A stretch of 64,000 nt of DNA from Chenopodium formosanum (Eukaryota > Streptophyta > Magnoliopsida > Caryophyllales > Amaranthaceae). Both the position numbers and the translations under genes were made by a program. Of this stretch, positions 48,416 to 59,273 are shown in pieces. The notes beneath the pieces are model-generated. The model was not told where the DNA came from. It did no database searches and was given only the letters and a program-made list of their open reading frames with translations. Within the stretch, counting starts at the first letter, position 1. Each line of letters starts with the position of its first letter. The DNA is taken from assembly GCA_024500155.1 (NCBI GenBank), contig CM044877.1, positions 24,322,001-24,386,000 of the forward strand, read 5' to 3'.

Positions 48416-49284
48416 ACTATCTTTGAACGTCTTTCAATTCAGATAGAAATAGGATTTTCAAAAAGAAAAGTTTTATTCAATTTCAAACTCTTTAATCTTA
48501 TCTTTTTAAAAAGGATAATTAAGATTTTTTAGAAACTTATAGAAGTTTCTAATTAATTATAATTGGTTTAGGAATAATATTAAATAATTTGGACCCTCCA
48601 CATGATCATTGGGTCGTAGGTAAGATGGGCTTAGGTTCGGTTTGGACTCAGTTTTGTATTTTGATTATAACTTATTCATTATAACTCGAATTTGGGCTTA
48701 TAATATATCGTTGGAAATCTCTTTTCAAACCCCATCCAACTATTAAATAATTTGACCCAGATTATCGACCAAAATAAACTAAACTAAACATTTTTTATAA
48801 AAAGGACACGAAATGAATGATTTTAAGGGACACGAAATGAATTAATTTGGGTTTAAAGGCACGATAAGAGGAAAATAAGTTATGGTTTGAGGAAATGTGC
48901 TAGGAAGTAGTTTGTTTATGAAATGTATTGGGATTGAATATGGATTAAAGCACTCCAAAGATTAAATACTCAACCCGACCAATAATGGCGATGAAAGGTT
49001 GTTCATCATCGGGTTTGGTTTTGGGGAGACATTTTTAGGTGTCTACAGGTAGTAATTCACAACTTTTTTAATTTGCGGTAGTAATTTACAAAGTGGTATT
49101 AACTTGCGGTAGTAATTGGCAAATTATCCTAATTAATATGATTATAATAATTTCTTTTGTACTCTGTATTTTACCCAAAAACTATCGTCAAATATAATGT
49201 ATCCCTACCTTATAAAAAATGGGAGAATACTCTTATGAATAGTGTGAAGACTATCATACCCTTAAAATTGTTTATTGACATATT

Positions 49285-50127
49285 CAGGGTCGTTTCTGAG
49301 ATTTAGGAGGCCCGGTGCGAAAAAATATATTGGGGCCTATATATTAACATTAATGTATTATATAAATTCCTTTTATTGGTTTTTGAATCAACTATCTAAT
49401 TTTTTTGACCGGTTGTATTACTAAAATTTACCTCATATTATTAATTTTTTTTTAAAAAAAAAAAAAAAATAGGTGTTGTAAAATACATACTACTCCATCT
49501 ATTATCTACGACAACTTTATGTAAATACAAATGTCTTATCTACCAAAATTAAAACAACATTAAGAATTTAAGATCGACCCTCTCCGGTAATTGAAATTCA
49601 TCGATAATATCTTCGTGATCCAATATCTAGCAAACATATTTAAAATAATAGAGCAAAAATGATAATTATACTGTTCTCCAGTATACATTATTAAAAAAAA
49701 ATATGAATTGAAATAGTATTGAAATATGAATTAAGGTGTCTTTTAAATTGTATACAAATTCCCATGTTTAAATAATATACAATATAATGTATTTTCAATT
49801 TCAGTGGGTCTTTAATAGTATAAGTAATTTTGGTTTTTTTTTTTTTACAAATAGGAAAAAATTGTGTTCTTCAAATAAAAAAGATGAATAAATGAAAGAA
49901 AAGCTAAACTAAAATAAATAAATTTCAAAAAATGAAGAGCATGAGTCTCAAACTCTAGGCCTGCCAAAGTGAATAAACCACCAGGCCACAAGAAAAAAGA
50001 TAATTAATTTTGCATGCATTATGCATATAACCTTATTCTGTAGTCTGGAAAGCTAGAACAGATTGGGCCCTTCCTATCCGTGGGCCCTGAGCATGTGCCC
50101 ACTTGCCCTGGGTCAGCTACGACCCTG
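49285..50127. mobile_element. Non-autonomous hAT element, 843 bp
   Basis: Ends CAGGGTCGTTTCTGAG and inverse CAGGGTCGTAGCTGAC match at 13 of 16 bases. The 8-bp duplication GACATATT is perfect (49277-49284 and 50128-50135). Helitron copy A shows the uninterrupted site. No transposase frame is present. Confidence 0.93.
49936..49990 (-). repeat. tRNA-like segment (SINE remnant) inside the hAT element
   Basis: On the minus strand GTGGCCTGGTGGTTTA resembles a pol III A box, and GAGTTTGAGACTC resembles a B box at the right spacing. The rest is too short to assign a family. Confidence 0.4.
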
Positions 50128-50580
50128 GACATATTTACCCCCAATTAAAATTAATTTTGATGCATTTAAGTATTTTTGTCCTCTATTTCTTTTGTTTATC
50201 TTCTTTCTTATCATTCTACCGAAAAAGGCCAAAACTTTTCATTTCTAAATTTTCTCTTTCCTCACGAACTCCTTTTTTTGGTTGCTGGAAAATACTGCTA
50301 ACATGTCAGTTTCCATTCCGGTACCCCCGGTCACCACCCACCGCCGTGATAATATTATAAGGATGATGACCCTGCTGGTTGTTTTTTTTATACTAAAGGA
50401 AATGTAATGTTTGTGCAATCTATTTGTTTATGTTATACGAAGAGGTGAATAAGCATGCTATTTGGAGATGCCCGTATCCGGTTAGAGTTGGGCAGCTCAA
50501 GATTGGTGGAGTTGAAAAATGAATGCAATAATGGTACCTTCGTAGTGGTGGAGGGTAATTGCTTGGACACCATTAAAATG

Positions 50581-50616
<36 letters not shown>

Positions 50617-51086
50617 AAAAACAAAAACAAAAACAAAAAAAACAAAAAAAACAAAAAAAAAACATAAGAGTAATACTTTTGATGTAATCTCTTTTGGTTG
50701 TGTTTATAGGGGAGTCAGGCAAAGCAACTCTTTTGATGAGTCTTCTACGGAATGTAGCAGTTATGTCTCACATATGAGGTATTATAGTCTTATGCTTTTG
50801 ATTAAGAGGTTGTTTGAAGATGTATTTTTCTTTAGTTACTGTGTCATTGTCTCGATTTTTATCCTGGAAAAATCTTATATTTTATGATTATAGGAAAGAG
50901 TTAAGATGTACTCATAGTCTCATACATCATCAATTAAATACTCGTAGCTCATAAATGTTATCTCCTCCATTATATGGTCCAAAGACTATCTAATTGCTTG
51001 TAGGGAAATATAATAATTCACATAGCCTTTGTGCTAGGGTGTTCAATGAGGGTTTGTCCTTTCCATAACACTCCTATTGTAGGTAT

Positions 51087-51414
51087 TTTTTTTTATGCAA
51101 AAGAGGGTATAAACCCGAACACAAACACAGAAAAACTACTTATCAAAACGGGGTGAGGTAACCCCAACTACGTCCTCCCAAAGAAGTTTCCTTATTTCAA
51201 TTGGAGGTTCATTGAAATAAGACACCTTCTCTTCGAGGACAAATCCTAGATTAGCCAATCTATCGGCTACTTTATTACCCTCCCTAAAACAATGATTTAC
51301 TACAATATTACAAAAATACTTAAAAAGATTTCGACAATTGTTCAAGATGTGATAACACTCGCCTCCTTGAAGTTGTGCTTCCTTAAGAGCTTCAATGCAT
51401 GCTTGATTATCCAT
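51087..51414 (-). mobile_element. 5'-truncated LINE with the RNase H end only
   Basis: A minus-strand frame (51414-51136) begins MDNQACIEALKEAQ and contains CFREGNKVADRLANLG, the conserved end of the plant RNase H-like domain (RVT_3 type) found at the C terminus of many plant L1 elements. A 41-base 3' tail and a poly(A) (T run 51087-51094) follow. A 10-bp duplication TTGTAGGTAT (51077-51086 and 51415-51424) flanks the insertion. Copy A of the Helitron has the empty site. This is a standard target-primed, 5'-truncated insertion. Confidence 0.88.
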
Positions 51415-51765
51415 TTGTAGGTATAGAATGATGCAATAGCTTTGATTGCCTTTTTATATAGTAATTGTACATTGGCGAGTTATAATAAATATGATCATTT
51501 TCAAAATAAATAATCATAACACAAAAGATGTTTCTACAATTAAATAAATTAAGATATAATCTCTTATTGATCGACCTAAGACAAGTATAATTCAACAACA
51601 ACTCAAAGTACGTAAACTTTGAGGTTCGAATTTATAACTCCCCTATGATGGCTACCTGTATCGCGCGCGATTCCCTAGTGAATAGAAAAAGTTAAAGGTA
51701 TTCAATTACGAAGTATTATGCAACAAAGGAGTAATATATAGATGAGGATATTAAGAATGCCTTTT

Positions 51766-52623
51766 ATTTTAACTAGGTTAATCCCGTGCAATAAATGCAC
51801 GATTGTACAATTATTTTATTGACGATAAAATATAAAAAAAAAAATTGGACTCGACACACCAATTATTAAAGAGTACATTACTTAATAACCACATATAAAA
51901 GTATATGAAAAATGTAATATTTTAGAAAGTTTAATTTATATTTTATGCTAGATTATTCCGGTGCGATGCACGGTTTTAATAAAAAAAAATAATAAGTATA
52001 GAACTCGTATATACTAATATACACTGAATCTTTTAAATTTTTCCATAAATTTAAGGAAAGAGATTTCTTAAATAGAATACAGTTTGAATATTTCAGGAAA
52101 TTTCTTGATGTTTGAATATTAGTGTTAAGAAATTGAAGAGAGAGAATGATAGATCTTTAAATCCAAAGAAAGAAATACAGTTGCTATTCAATTTACGATA
52201 CTTCGATTTTCTATATTAAAGTGGTTGAAAGAACTTACTTAGCTTGTTTACGAAGTATTACATAAAAGGAAAAAATATATCCTTTCAAAAAAAAAAAAAA
52301 AAAAAAAAAAAAACTATCACAAAAAAATGACATCATCAATAGTTTTATGCGGGAAGTTTTTTATAAGAAAGCGACACATATACAGTTTTGAGAAGAGATG
52401 ATGTCAGCAATGATTTGTTTTAGTAATAGTTAATAGATTAGGAATATGTATTAATTTAAATACAATTCTTTTTTAAGAAAATATTATTATTTCTTTAAGC
52501 AAGTATTGTTAAAGAAGATTATTTTTGTAAGCAAGTATTATAGGAGGAAAAATATTTAATATATTGCTGCCAAGTGTCGGGCACAACATTTAAGAAAGAA
52601 AATATAGAAATTAAGGAAATTCT

Positions 52624-52677
<54 letters not shown>

Positions 52678-53088
52678 CATTTTTCATATCAAATATTTAA
52701 AAAGTATAACTAAGAAACTAAGAAAGACACATGTCCCCATCCATTCTACTACACTTCTCTAACCATAGTGCCACATGTCATCTTACACTATTAATTTTTT
52801 ATTACACCATTTTTTTAATTCTTTCATTAAACTTATATTTCATCTTTCATACACCCTTCATCACTCCCCTTTAATTCAAGCTTTTCCTATTCTCTCTTTA
52901 ATTTTAGTCCTTCCACTTTCTATTTAAGCCTCCTTTTCGATTAAAGTTCCAAAATTTAAATTTCTTTAATCATGTTTCCGATTTCATATTATATCTACAA
53001 TGACTTACTGATATTTTCTCACTTATCTCTCAATACAATTTTATATGAATAACCTGTGCATTGCACGGGCCAAAAGGCTAGTTAAAAT
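51766..53088. mobile_element. Candidate element with inverted ATTTTAACTAG ends
   Basis: The left end ATTTTAACTAGGTTAATCCC and the inverted right end (ATTTTAACTAGCCTTTTGGC) share 11 perfect bases. CCCGTGCAAT(G)CACG-type words follow inside both ends and again near 51955-51975. Such GTGCATTGCACGGG motifs mark a widespread, poorly classified plant repeat. The interior has A runs (52287-52312) and a pure T50 run (52626-52675), and no coding sequence. The target duplication could not be separated from the palindromic ends. Confidence 0.4.
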
Positions 53089-53128
53089 CTAAAATGACTC
53101 CCAAAACCTTAACTGGTAATCTATTTTC

Positions 53129-53215
53129 TTGGCGTAAAGTTAACAGCATATGAATCAAGACAGTATTTTTTGTTGGCGTAAAATTAACAGCATGCGAATC
53201 GAGACAGTATTTTTT
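53129..53215. repeat. Tandem duplication, period 43 bp
   Basis: Two units of TTGGCGTAAARTTAACAGCATRYGAATCRAGACAGTATTTTT lie head to tail. Confidence 0.88.
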
Positions 53216-53399
53216 GTTAACCAGTAACCAAACGTGATTGTCAACATGATTTCACAATAATGCAATACCTACTACCAATTATCAATTATTATATCTAACT
53301 TTTAAAAGTTTGAGATTTATATCTTTGAAAAGTTTATTTATATATTCGTGTTATTGATATTAATTGACTTTATTTTTGAAATATTAAGAAAAATAGTGT

Positions 53400-53920
53400 A
53401 CAAACATTTATACTTGTTTCTGGAAACATAATGCTCCAGGGAATCCTAGGGTAGTGAGGTATCAAGATATCTTAAAGCTAATGTTTGACTTTCTAAATGT
53501 CCTTCAACTCCGCCTAGCAAAGGTATATCCGAGGGACTCCGCGTTGATGTTCGAGAGCTCAACCTACAAAACAAAGAAGGTTAGCTGCCCCGGGGGTGTG
53601 ACTCGTGAAAACCCCTCCGATGCTTAAGTCAGCAAGTGTACTTCCTAGAGAGAGAAAGTAGAAAGAGAGAGTGTAAGTAGAGAGAAAGAGAGAGAATCCA
53701 GAAAAAGTCCCCCTCATTAATGAATGAGAAACTATTTATAGATGTACTTTCAGATGGTAAAGATGTACTTAGTGGGACAGATTAGGAGTAAATCTGTACT
53801 TTACAATGATTAATGATGGACTGAATCATGGAGGGATATTTTTGTAATTTTAGGTCACTCGGCTTAGAACAATGGACTTGGCCCAAACAATACTCATAAA
53901 AGATTTGTTTATATATTTTC
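53400..53920 (-). repeat. LTR-like fragment
   Basis: On the minus strand a TATA box (TATAAATAG, about 53732-53740) is followed by a CT-rich leader. Next come CTTAAGCATCGGAGGGG and GTTTTGTAGGTTGAG, phrases typical of the R-U5 part of plant LTRs. The 5' side is cut by the insertion of Copia-C and its continuation beyond 57943 is uncertain. No primer site or coding part is present, so it is a solo or broken LTR. Confidence 0.5.
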
Positions 53921-53925
53921 CCTTA

Positions 53926-54099
53926 TATTAGGAAAGATAATATTGTGAATATTTGGGATATATATCTTAGAATATATTGTGCATATCTTTTAGGTTATTT
54001 GGTCTTGCCCTCCAAGTTTCCTATTTTATATATACTTGTATGTGGCCGTTTATGTTGAATGAGAAATATAGAGAGAGAATTATTCATTATATTTTATCA
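53926..54099 (+). repeat. 5' LTR of Copia-C (174 bp)
   Basis: It contains TTTTATATATACTTG (about 54022-54037), a probable TATA region, and ends ATTTTATCA immediately before the primer site. Confidence 0.92.
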
Positions 54100-54115
54100 T
54101 GGTATCAAGAGCTTA
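54100..54115 (+). promoter_or_regulatory. Primer-binding site of Copia-C
   Basis: TGGTATCAAGAGCTTA is close to the complement of the 3' end of initiator tRNA-Met (TGGTATCAGAGC) with one extra base. Confidence 0.85.
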
Positions 54116-54253
54116 GGTTTGATCCAACAATAATTTACTAGAGATTGCAATTATACATAATATTCATTATTACGCATAACCTTGAGAGATTGTGAGAGTT
54201 CACAAACATCATTTAATTTTTTTTCTCAAAGCACCTGTGAGTGACTATTATTT

Positions 54254-57200
54254 GTGATTCCATTGATGGATGGTGATCAGAATTTGGTGAAGGCCGCACA
54301 CGTTGATGTGGGTGGTCTTGCGGGAGTGACTTCGATTCAAGTTCAACAATTGTTGGACTACTTGACATCCATTAAATCCAAGTTTCATGATAAAAATGAT
54401 TTGGGTTGGATAATAGATACAGGGGCCTCGAATCATGTGACATGTGATTTGTCTCTTTTGACCAATGTGACCAATGTGAGCCATTGTCCGGTGGGATTGC
54501 CGGATGGAAAAAATGCTAACGCATCAAAAATTGGTTCGGTGATATTGCAAGGGGGTTTAAAAATCGACAATGTTCTTTATGTACCCCAATTAAATTGCAA
54601 TTTAATTTCGGTTACTCAATTGAGTGACGAATCTAATTGTATTATGCAATTTACTAACAAACTGTGTGTTATACAGGACCTCACAACGAGGAACGTGATT
54701 GGAGCAAGTGAACGAGTAGATGGACTTTATTATTTTCGGGGTGTTCCTATGGTGAAGGCGATGAAGATAGACGGGAATCATTCCATAGAGTTGTGGCATA
54801 AACGATTGGGGCATCCTTCGGGTAAAGTACTTCAACAGCTTCCATTTGTGAGTCGTAGTAGTACTAAATTTAAATCATATGATGTGTGTCCTCGGGCAAA
54901 ACAACATAGGAGTAGTTTCCCTTTGAGTCAAAATAAAGCAAGCCGAATTTTTGAGCTTGTTCACTTAGATTTATAAGGGCCTTACAAGACTCCATCTTCT
55001 TGTGGTGCTCATTATTTTTTGACTGTAGTAGATGATTACTCTAGGGTTTTGTGGACTTATTTGTTAAGAAATAAAATGGAAGTTGAGTATATGTTTCTTA
55101 ATTTTGTTGCGATTATTCGACGTCAATTTTCTCAAGAAATTAAAGTGATCCGTAGTGATAATGGTATGGAATTTAATTCCTTGAAAGTGTACTTTTTTGA
55201 CAATGGGATTTATTTTGAGACCTCATGTGTGGGCACGCCTCAAAAAAATGGGCGTGTTGAGAGAAAACATCAACATATTTTGAATGTTGCTAGAGCCTTA
55301 CGTTTTCAAGCAAATTTACCTTTAAAATTTTGGGAGGAGTGTGTGCAAGCGGCATGTCATTTAATTAATAGAACTCCTTCTTGATTGCTTGATTATAAAA
55401 CCCCTTGTGATGTGTTATTTGGAAAACAAACTTCATATGAGTATATTCGGGTGTTTCGGTGTTTGTGTTATGCGCACAATCTAAAAACTAAGGGTGATAA
55501 GTTTGCGAGACGAAGCCGAAAGTGTGTATTTATAGGATATCCTTTCGGGAAAAAGGGGTGGAAGGTTTATGACTTAGAGACCCAGGAAATTTTTGTTTCA
55601 AGGGATGTGATTTTTAATGAGAGTGAATTCCCGTTCATTGCTTCTAGTATGAACAAAGATTTGATGAATGCCTCGTTGACTCGTGATGTTGGGAATTGTG
55701 ATGTTGGGAGTGTGAGTGATGATGAGTGGTGTGTGGCAGAGAATGTGAATGGTGAGGAAAATTATATGGAGCACGAGGGAGGTGTGAGAGCTGATGGTGT
55801 TGCGGGGACAGCAGGGGGAACCACGGCTGGGCTGCGGCAAGAGCCCACAGGACGCGACTAGGCTGCGGAGGAGCCTGCCAGCCCCTCTTCTGTGTGCTTT
55901 GGTGCGGCAGATGAGTGCACCAGCACAGAAGAGCATGCTGGGCAGCAGAACGACAGTGAGCAAACTGCTCTAAGTGAGCAGAATGTTGTGCAGCAGGGTG
56001 ATCAAAGTAACATCTCAAGTGAGACCGAAGCCTTGGGTAAAGGCATGAGACAGAAATTTCCAAATGTGAAGCACCGTGACTTTGTGACACACACAATAAG
56101 AAATAAAAGTCCATCTACATCATCTCAGCATTCACCTGCGACATTACTTTCCTCAGGTATTGTTTACCCTATAACACATTTTATTGATTCTCATCGGTTT
56201 TCTGTAAAGCATAAAACATATATTGCTGCTATTACAGGTGGAAATGAACCCAAAAGTTTCAAGGAGGCCATGAAACACGAGGGTTGGAGGAAAGCAATGG
56301 CGGATGAGATCCAGGCTCTAGAAGAGCAAGGCACTTGGGTGCTAGAGAAACTTCCACCGGGCAAAAAGACACTTGGAAGCAAATGGGTTTACAAAGAAAA
56401 ATATGATGAGCATGGGAATTTGCTTCGTTAATCATCAGGTTGAAGGGTTAGACTACAATGAGACATTTGCTTCGGTTGCGAAGATGGTGACTGTTCGAAC
56501 TTTTCTTGCAGTAGCGGCGGTGAAAAATTGGGAAGTTCATCAAATGGACGTTCATAACGCTTTTCTTCATGGTGATTTGGAAGAAGAGGTATATATGAAA
56601 ATCCCTCCTGGTTTTGAGAAAGACAATTTTGACAAAGTTTGCAGGATGCTGAAATCATTATACGGGCTTAAACAAGCTCCTCGATGCTGGTTTGCAAAGC
56701 TTGCTATAGCTTTGAAAAATTATGGCTTTAAACAGTCATACTATGATTATTCTTTATTTACTCTAACAAAAGGTAAAATGGAGCTTAATGTGTTAGTATA
56801 TGTTGATGATTTAATTGTTGCAGACAATGATAAAAATGCTATGCTCAATTTTAAATCGTATCTAGGAGGTTGTTTCAAGAAGAAAGATCTTGGAGTGTTA
56901 AAATATTTTCTGGGGCTAGAGGTAGCTCGGAATAAACAAGGAATTTTTATTTGTCAGAGGAAGTATGCACTGGATATAATATTTCTGAAGCTGGTTTGCT
57001 TGATGCTAAACCTGCAGAGTTCCCTATGGAACAAAATCACAAGTTAGCTTCATCTCAAGGAGAGTATTTTCATGATATTGAGAAATATCGTCGCCTCATA
57101 GATCGTCTGATTTATTTGTCTGTTACGAGACCTGATTTAGCATATTCTATACATATTTTATCACAGTTTATGCAAAAACCCAGGATTGACCATTGGGAAG

Positions 57201-57757
57201 CAGCTCTGCGAGTTGTTAGATATTTGAAGAAGAGTCCGGGATAGGGCATTTTATTAAGATCTGATAGTGCTTTACAGTTGGAAGGTTGGTGTGATTCAGA
57301 TTGGGCAGGTTGTCCTCTCTCTAGACGGTCCTTGAGTGGTTGGTTTGTGCTTCTTGGTTTGTCTCCAGTGTCATGGAAAACCAAGAAGCAGCCTACTGTG
57401 GTCCTTTCTTCATCGGAAGCCGAATATCGTTGTATGAATGCAACGACTTGTGAATTAAAGTTGTTAAAGCGATTACTTGGTGATTTAGGTGTTTGACATG
57501 AGAATGGGATGCATCTTTATTGTGATAGTCAGTCTGCGTTATATATTGCCCAAAATCCAGTGTTTCATGAACGAACAAAGCATATTGAGTCAGATTGTCA
57601 CTTTGTTCGTGATGCGATTACAGATTGGACGATAATACCCTCGTATGTTCCTACAACAGTTCAGTTGGCCGACATTTTTACAAAAGCTTTGGGAAAAGCT
57701 AAATTCCAGTTTTTATTGCGCAAGTTGGGCGTCCGGGATCCATACTCTCCAAGTTGA
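54254..57757 (+). pseudogene. Copia-C pol: protease to RNase H, multiply broken
   Basis: Domains in order: protease IIDTGASNHVTCD (about 54410), GAG-pre-integrase LWHKRLGHPSG (about 54790), integrase with VVDDYSRVLWTYL, IRSDNGMEFNS and GTPQKNGRVERKHQHIL (55024-55280), RT with QMDVHNAFLHGDLEEEVYM and YVDDLIVA (about 56540-56820), RNase H with CDSDWAGCPLSRRS and SSSEAEYRCM. Stops are at 54974, 55382, 55859, 57242 and 57494. A deletion with frame change lies near 56430 and another frameshift near 56975. Several stops look like C-to-T changes (CAG to TAG, CGA to TGA). The frame once continued from a gag that is now missing. Confidence 0.92.
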
Positions 57758-57764
57758 GGGGGGG

Positions 57765-57938
57765 TATTAGGAAAGATAATATTGTGAATATTTGGGATAT
57801 ATATCTTAGAATATATTGTGCATATCTTTTAGGTTATTTGGTCTTGCCCTCCAAGTTTCCTATTCTATATATACTTGTATGTGGTCGTTTATGTTGAATG
57901 AGAAATACAGAGAGATAATTATTCATTATATTTTATCA
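57765..57938 (+). repeat. 3' LTR of Copia-C (174 bp)
   Basis: It starts directly after the polypurine tract and is followed by GCTTA. Confidence 0.92.
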
Positions 57939-57943
57939 GCTTA

Positions 57944-58894
57944 TTAATCTACCAACAACTAAAGTTAAAATATAGAACCGAACTAAAAGAGCTCTCTAAA
58001 TATGTCTAGCTATGGCGCGGGCATCAGGACGCATTACCCACCCTGGTAATATCAAACTTTCCATTATTATTTATCCACAAACATTTTGTAGGGACACATT
58101 TGCTTTGTATAGTTACCAGCAATTAATGTATACATTATATATACTAACGTAGTACTCAATTTAAAAATTTAGCTAAGGAGTGTAGGGACGTGACTTATAC
58201 AATTAGGCACCACTTTGGTATTATCATGTGATTATCACTAATAAATTTATATGCAATCATTTCAACAAAGTGTGCAGAGGGGTTAGTAATAAGGAAGGTA
58301 ATTGCTTTTGTAAAAAAAAAATAAAAAATAAGGAAGGTAATTAATTAAGCATTATGATCTTATTATACATAAAAATGTATCAAAAATTGCAAAATAGGAA
58401 CATGCCTATCATGATGTGATCAGTTATCAATAATGCACATGTAATACATTCGGTGTGAACAAGTGTAGGTTTAAGAAGGAAACTACTTCCTGTGTTCTTA
58501 CAAGATTGTCCTAAATCTCAATTACTTTTTTTCTAGAAACAAGTTGATAAGTCCTAATTATACACATTTTAGGTTCATATCTACTCCTATTTGCTTATCC
58601 TCAACCTTAAAATATTTGACCTTGTTCCCATATGAATCATAGCAATATGTGCCAATTGCATGTGTGAGCTTGCTGACGTGGCAAGGGCGTGGTAAACTTC
58701 CTCAGAGCTCCTCAGTTCCTGCACCTCGGTTGTATCACTTAGCATGTGAATCTTGACCTTAGCTTTTTCTCCCGCATTTTAATTTCCTAAAAAAATTTAT
58801 CTCCTCTCTCTTCTTCAATTCCCTGCTCACTTTCTCTACAACCATCAACAATGAGCCTGATTGGGTCATCGAAAACCCTAATTTTCTTTATTTC

Positions 58895-58946
<52 letters not shown>

Positions 58947-59273
58947 CTCTCTCTTCTTTTTTCTTAATGGCTTCCATTGTTGTAACACCTTTTGGGCTTT
59001 CTCATCTCCATCAAATTCATCTTCTAATCAATTTAGTTTTGACCACCAATCAAGCCAATTCGCAGGTTTCCGGTGTCGAAAACTTGCTCAATTTTTCTAT
59101 CTTAGCTTAATTTCGTCGGCCTACCATCCACAACCACCACTCAATACTATCAAACTCCGAGATATTGAGGAAGGGAAGGACATATAGCCGCTGAACGAGG
59201 AGATAGAAAACGGATCTAGAACGAAGGTGACGGTGAAATGATCGGTCAAATATTTTTGTTTTTTGTTACCTAT
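57944..59273. other. Non-coding stretch with promoter-like features
   Basis: The part 58170-58450 resembles 11780-11950. From about 58670 the sequence looks like a plant upstream region (TGACGTGGCAAG, a CT-rich leader, then short ATG-started frames at 58850 and 58969 that close after at most about 50 codons). No family could be recognised. The phrase GAAATGATCGGTCAA (59235) recurs at 63062. Confidence 0.4.
58898..58942. repeat. (TA)n microsatellite
   Basis: A pure TA run of about 45 bases within the leader-like sequence. Confidence 0.95.

Larger units (their letters stand above)
44489..49047 (-). repeat. 5' LTR copy L3 of the Tat/Ogre-like element, interrupted
   Basis: The right end is ATTTTTAGGTGTCTACA and the left end TGTAGGCGTCGTTCG, next to the primer site. 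Without the 2518-bp insertion at 45898 it is about 2.04 kb. It is related to, but clearly diverged from, L1 and L2, and closer to the two plus-strand solo LTRs in its middle part (for example the TATAAATAG.AGGTCATAT region, minus strand, about 45490-45510). Confidence 0.82.
35728..49129. mobile_element. MULE-type unit with long TIRs, interrupted by about 13 kb of LTR-retrotransposon DNA
   Basis: The left 82 bases (GGAAAATTTGCCAATTACTA...) match the inverse of the right 82 bases (GGATAATTTGCCAATTACTA...) with only two or three differences. A perfect 9-bp duplication TAATTAATA flanks them (35719-35727 and 49130-49138). Long TIRs plus 9-bp duplications are the Mutator hallmark. The TIR is built from repeated TTACTACCGCAA words. 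No transposase is present. Almost everything between the TIRs is Tat/Ogre-like retrotransposon sequence, so the original unit was probably a short MULE-derived MITE. Confidence 0.85.
49202..51678 (+). mobile_element. Helitron-like element, copy B, with two nested insertions
   Basis: The 5' end is A/TCCCTACCTTATAAAA. The 3' end is CTAG/T, preceded by the perfect palindrome TCGCGCGCGA (51661-51670), matching Helitron structure and A-T insertion. After removing the hAT (49285-50127) and LINE (51087-51414) insertions it aligns with copy A (1709-3069) end to end, while the flanks are unrelated. A long A-rich run (50583-50662) expanded in this copy. No Rep/helicase is encoded. Confidence 0.65.
53926..57938 (+). 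mobile_element. Copia-C: short Copia element lacking gag (4013 bp)
   Basis: Two 174-bp LTRs (53926-54099 and 57765-57938) differ at four positions. Both start TATTAGG and end TTTTATCA, so the termini are TA...CA rather than TG...CA. The primer site TGGTATCAAGAGCTTA (54100) is of the initiator-Met type. The polypurine tract TTGAGGGGGGG precedes the right LTR. Flanks CCTTA and GCTTA form an imperfect 5-bp duplication. Only about 155 bases separate the primer site from the pol frame, so gag has been deleted. Confidence 0.92.

Noticed and set aside
58850..59110. Start of a nuclear gene with a transit-peptide-like N terminus
   Set aside because: ATG frames at 58850 and 58969 close quickly or run through a TA array, and no downstream exon could be joined with confidence.
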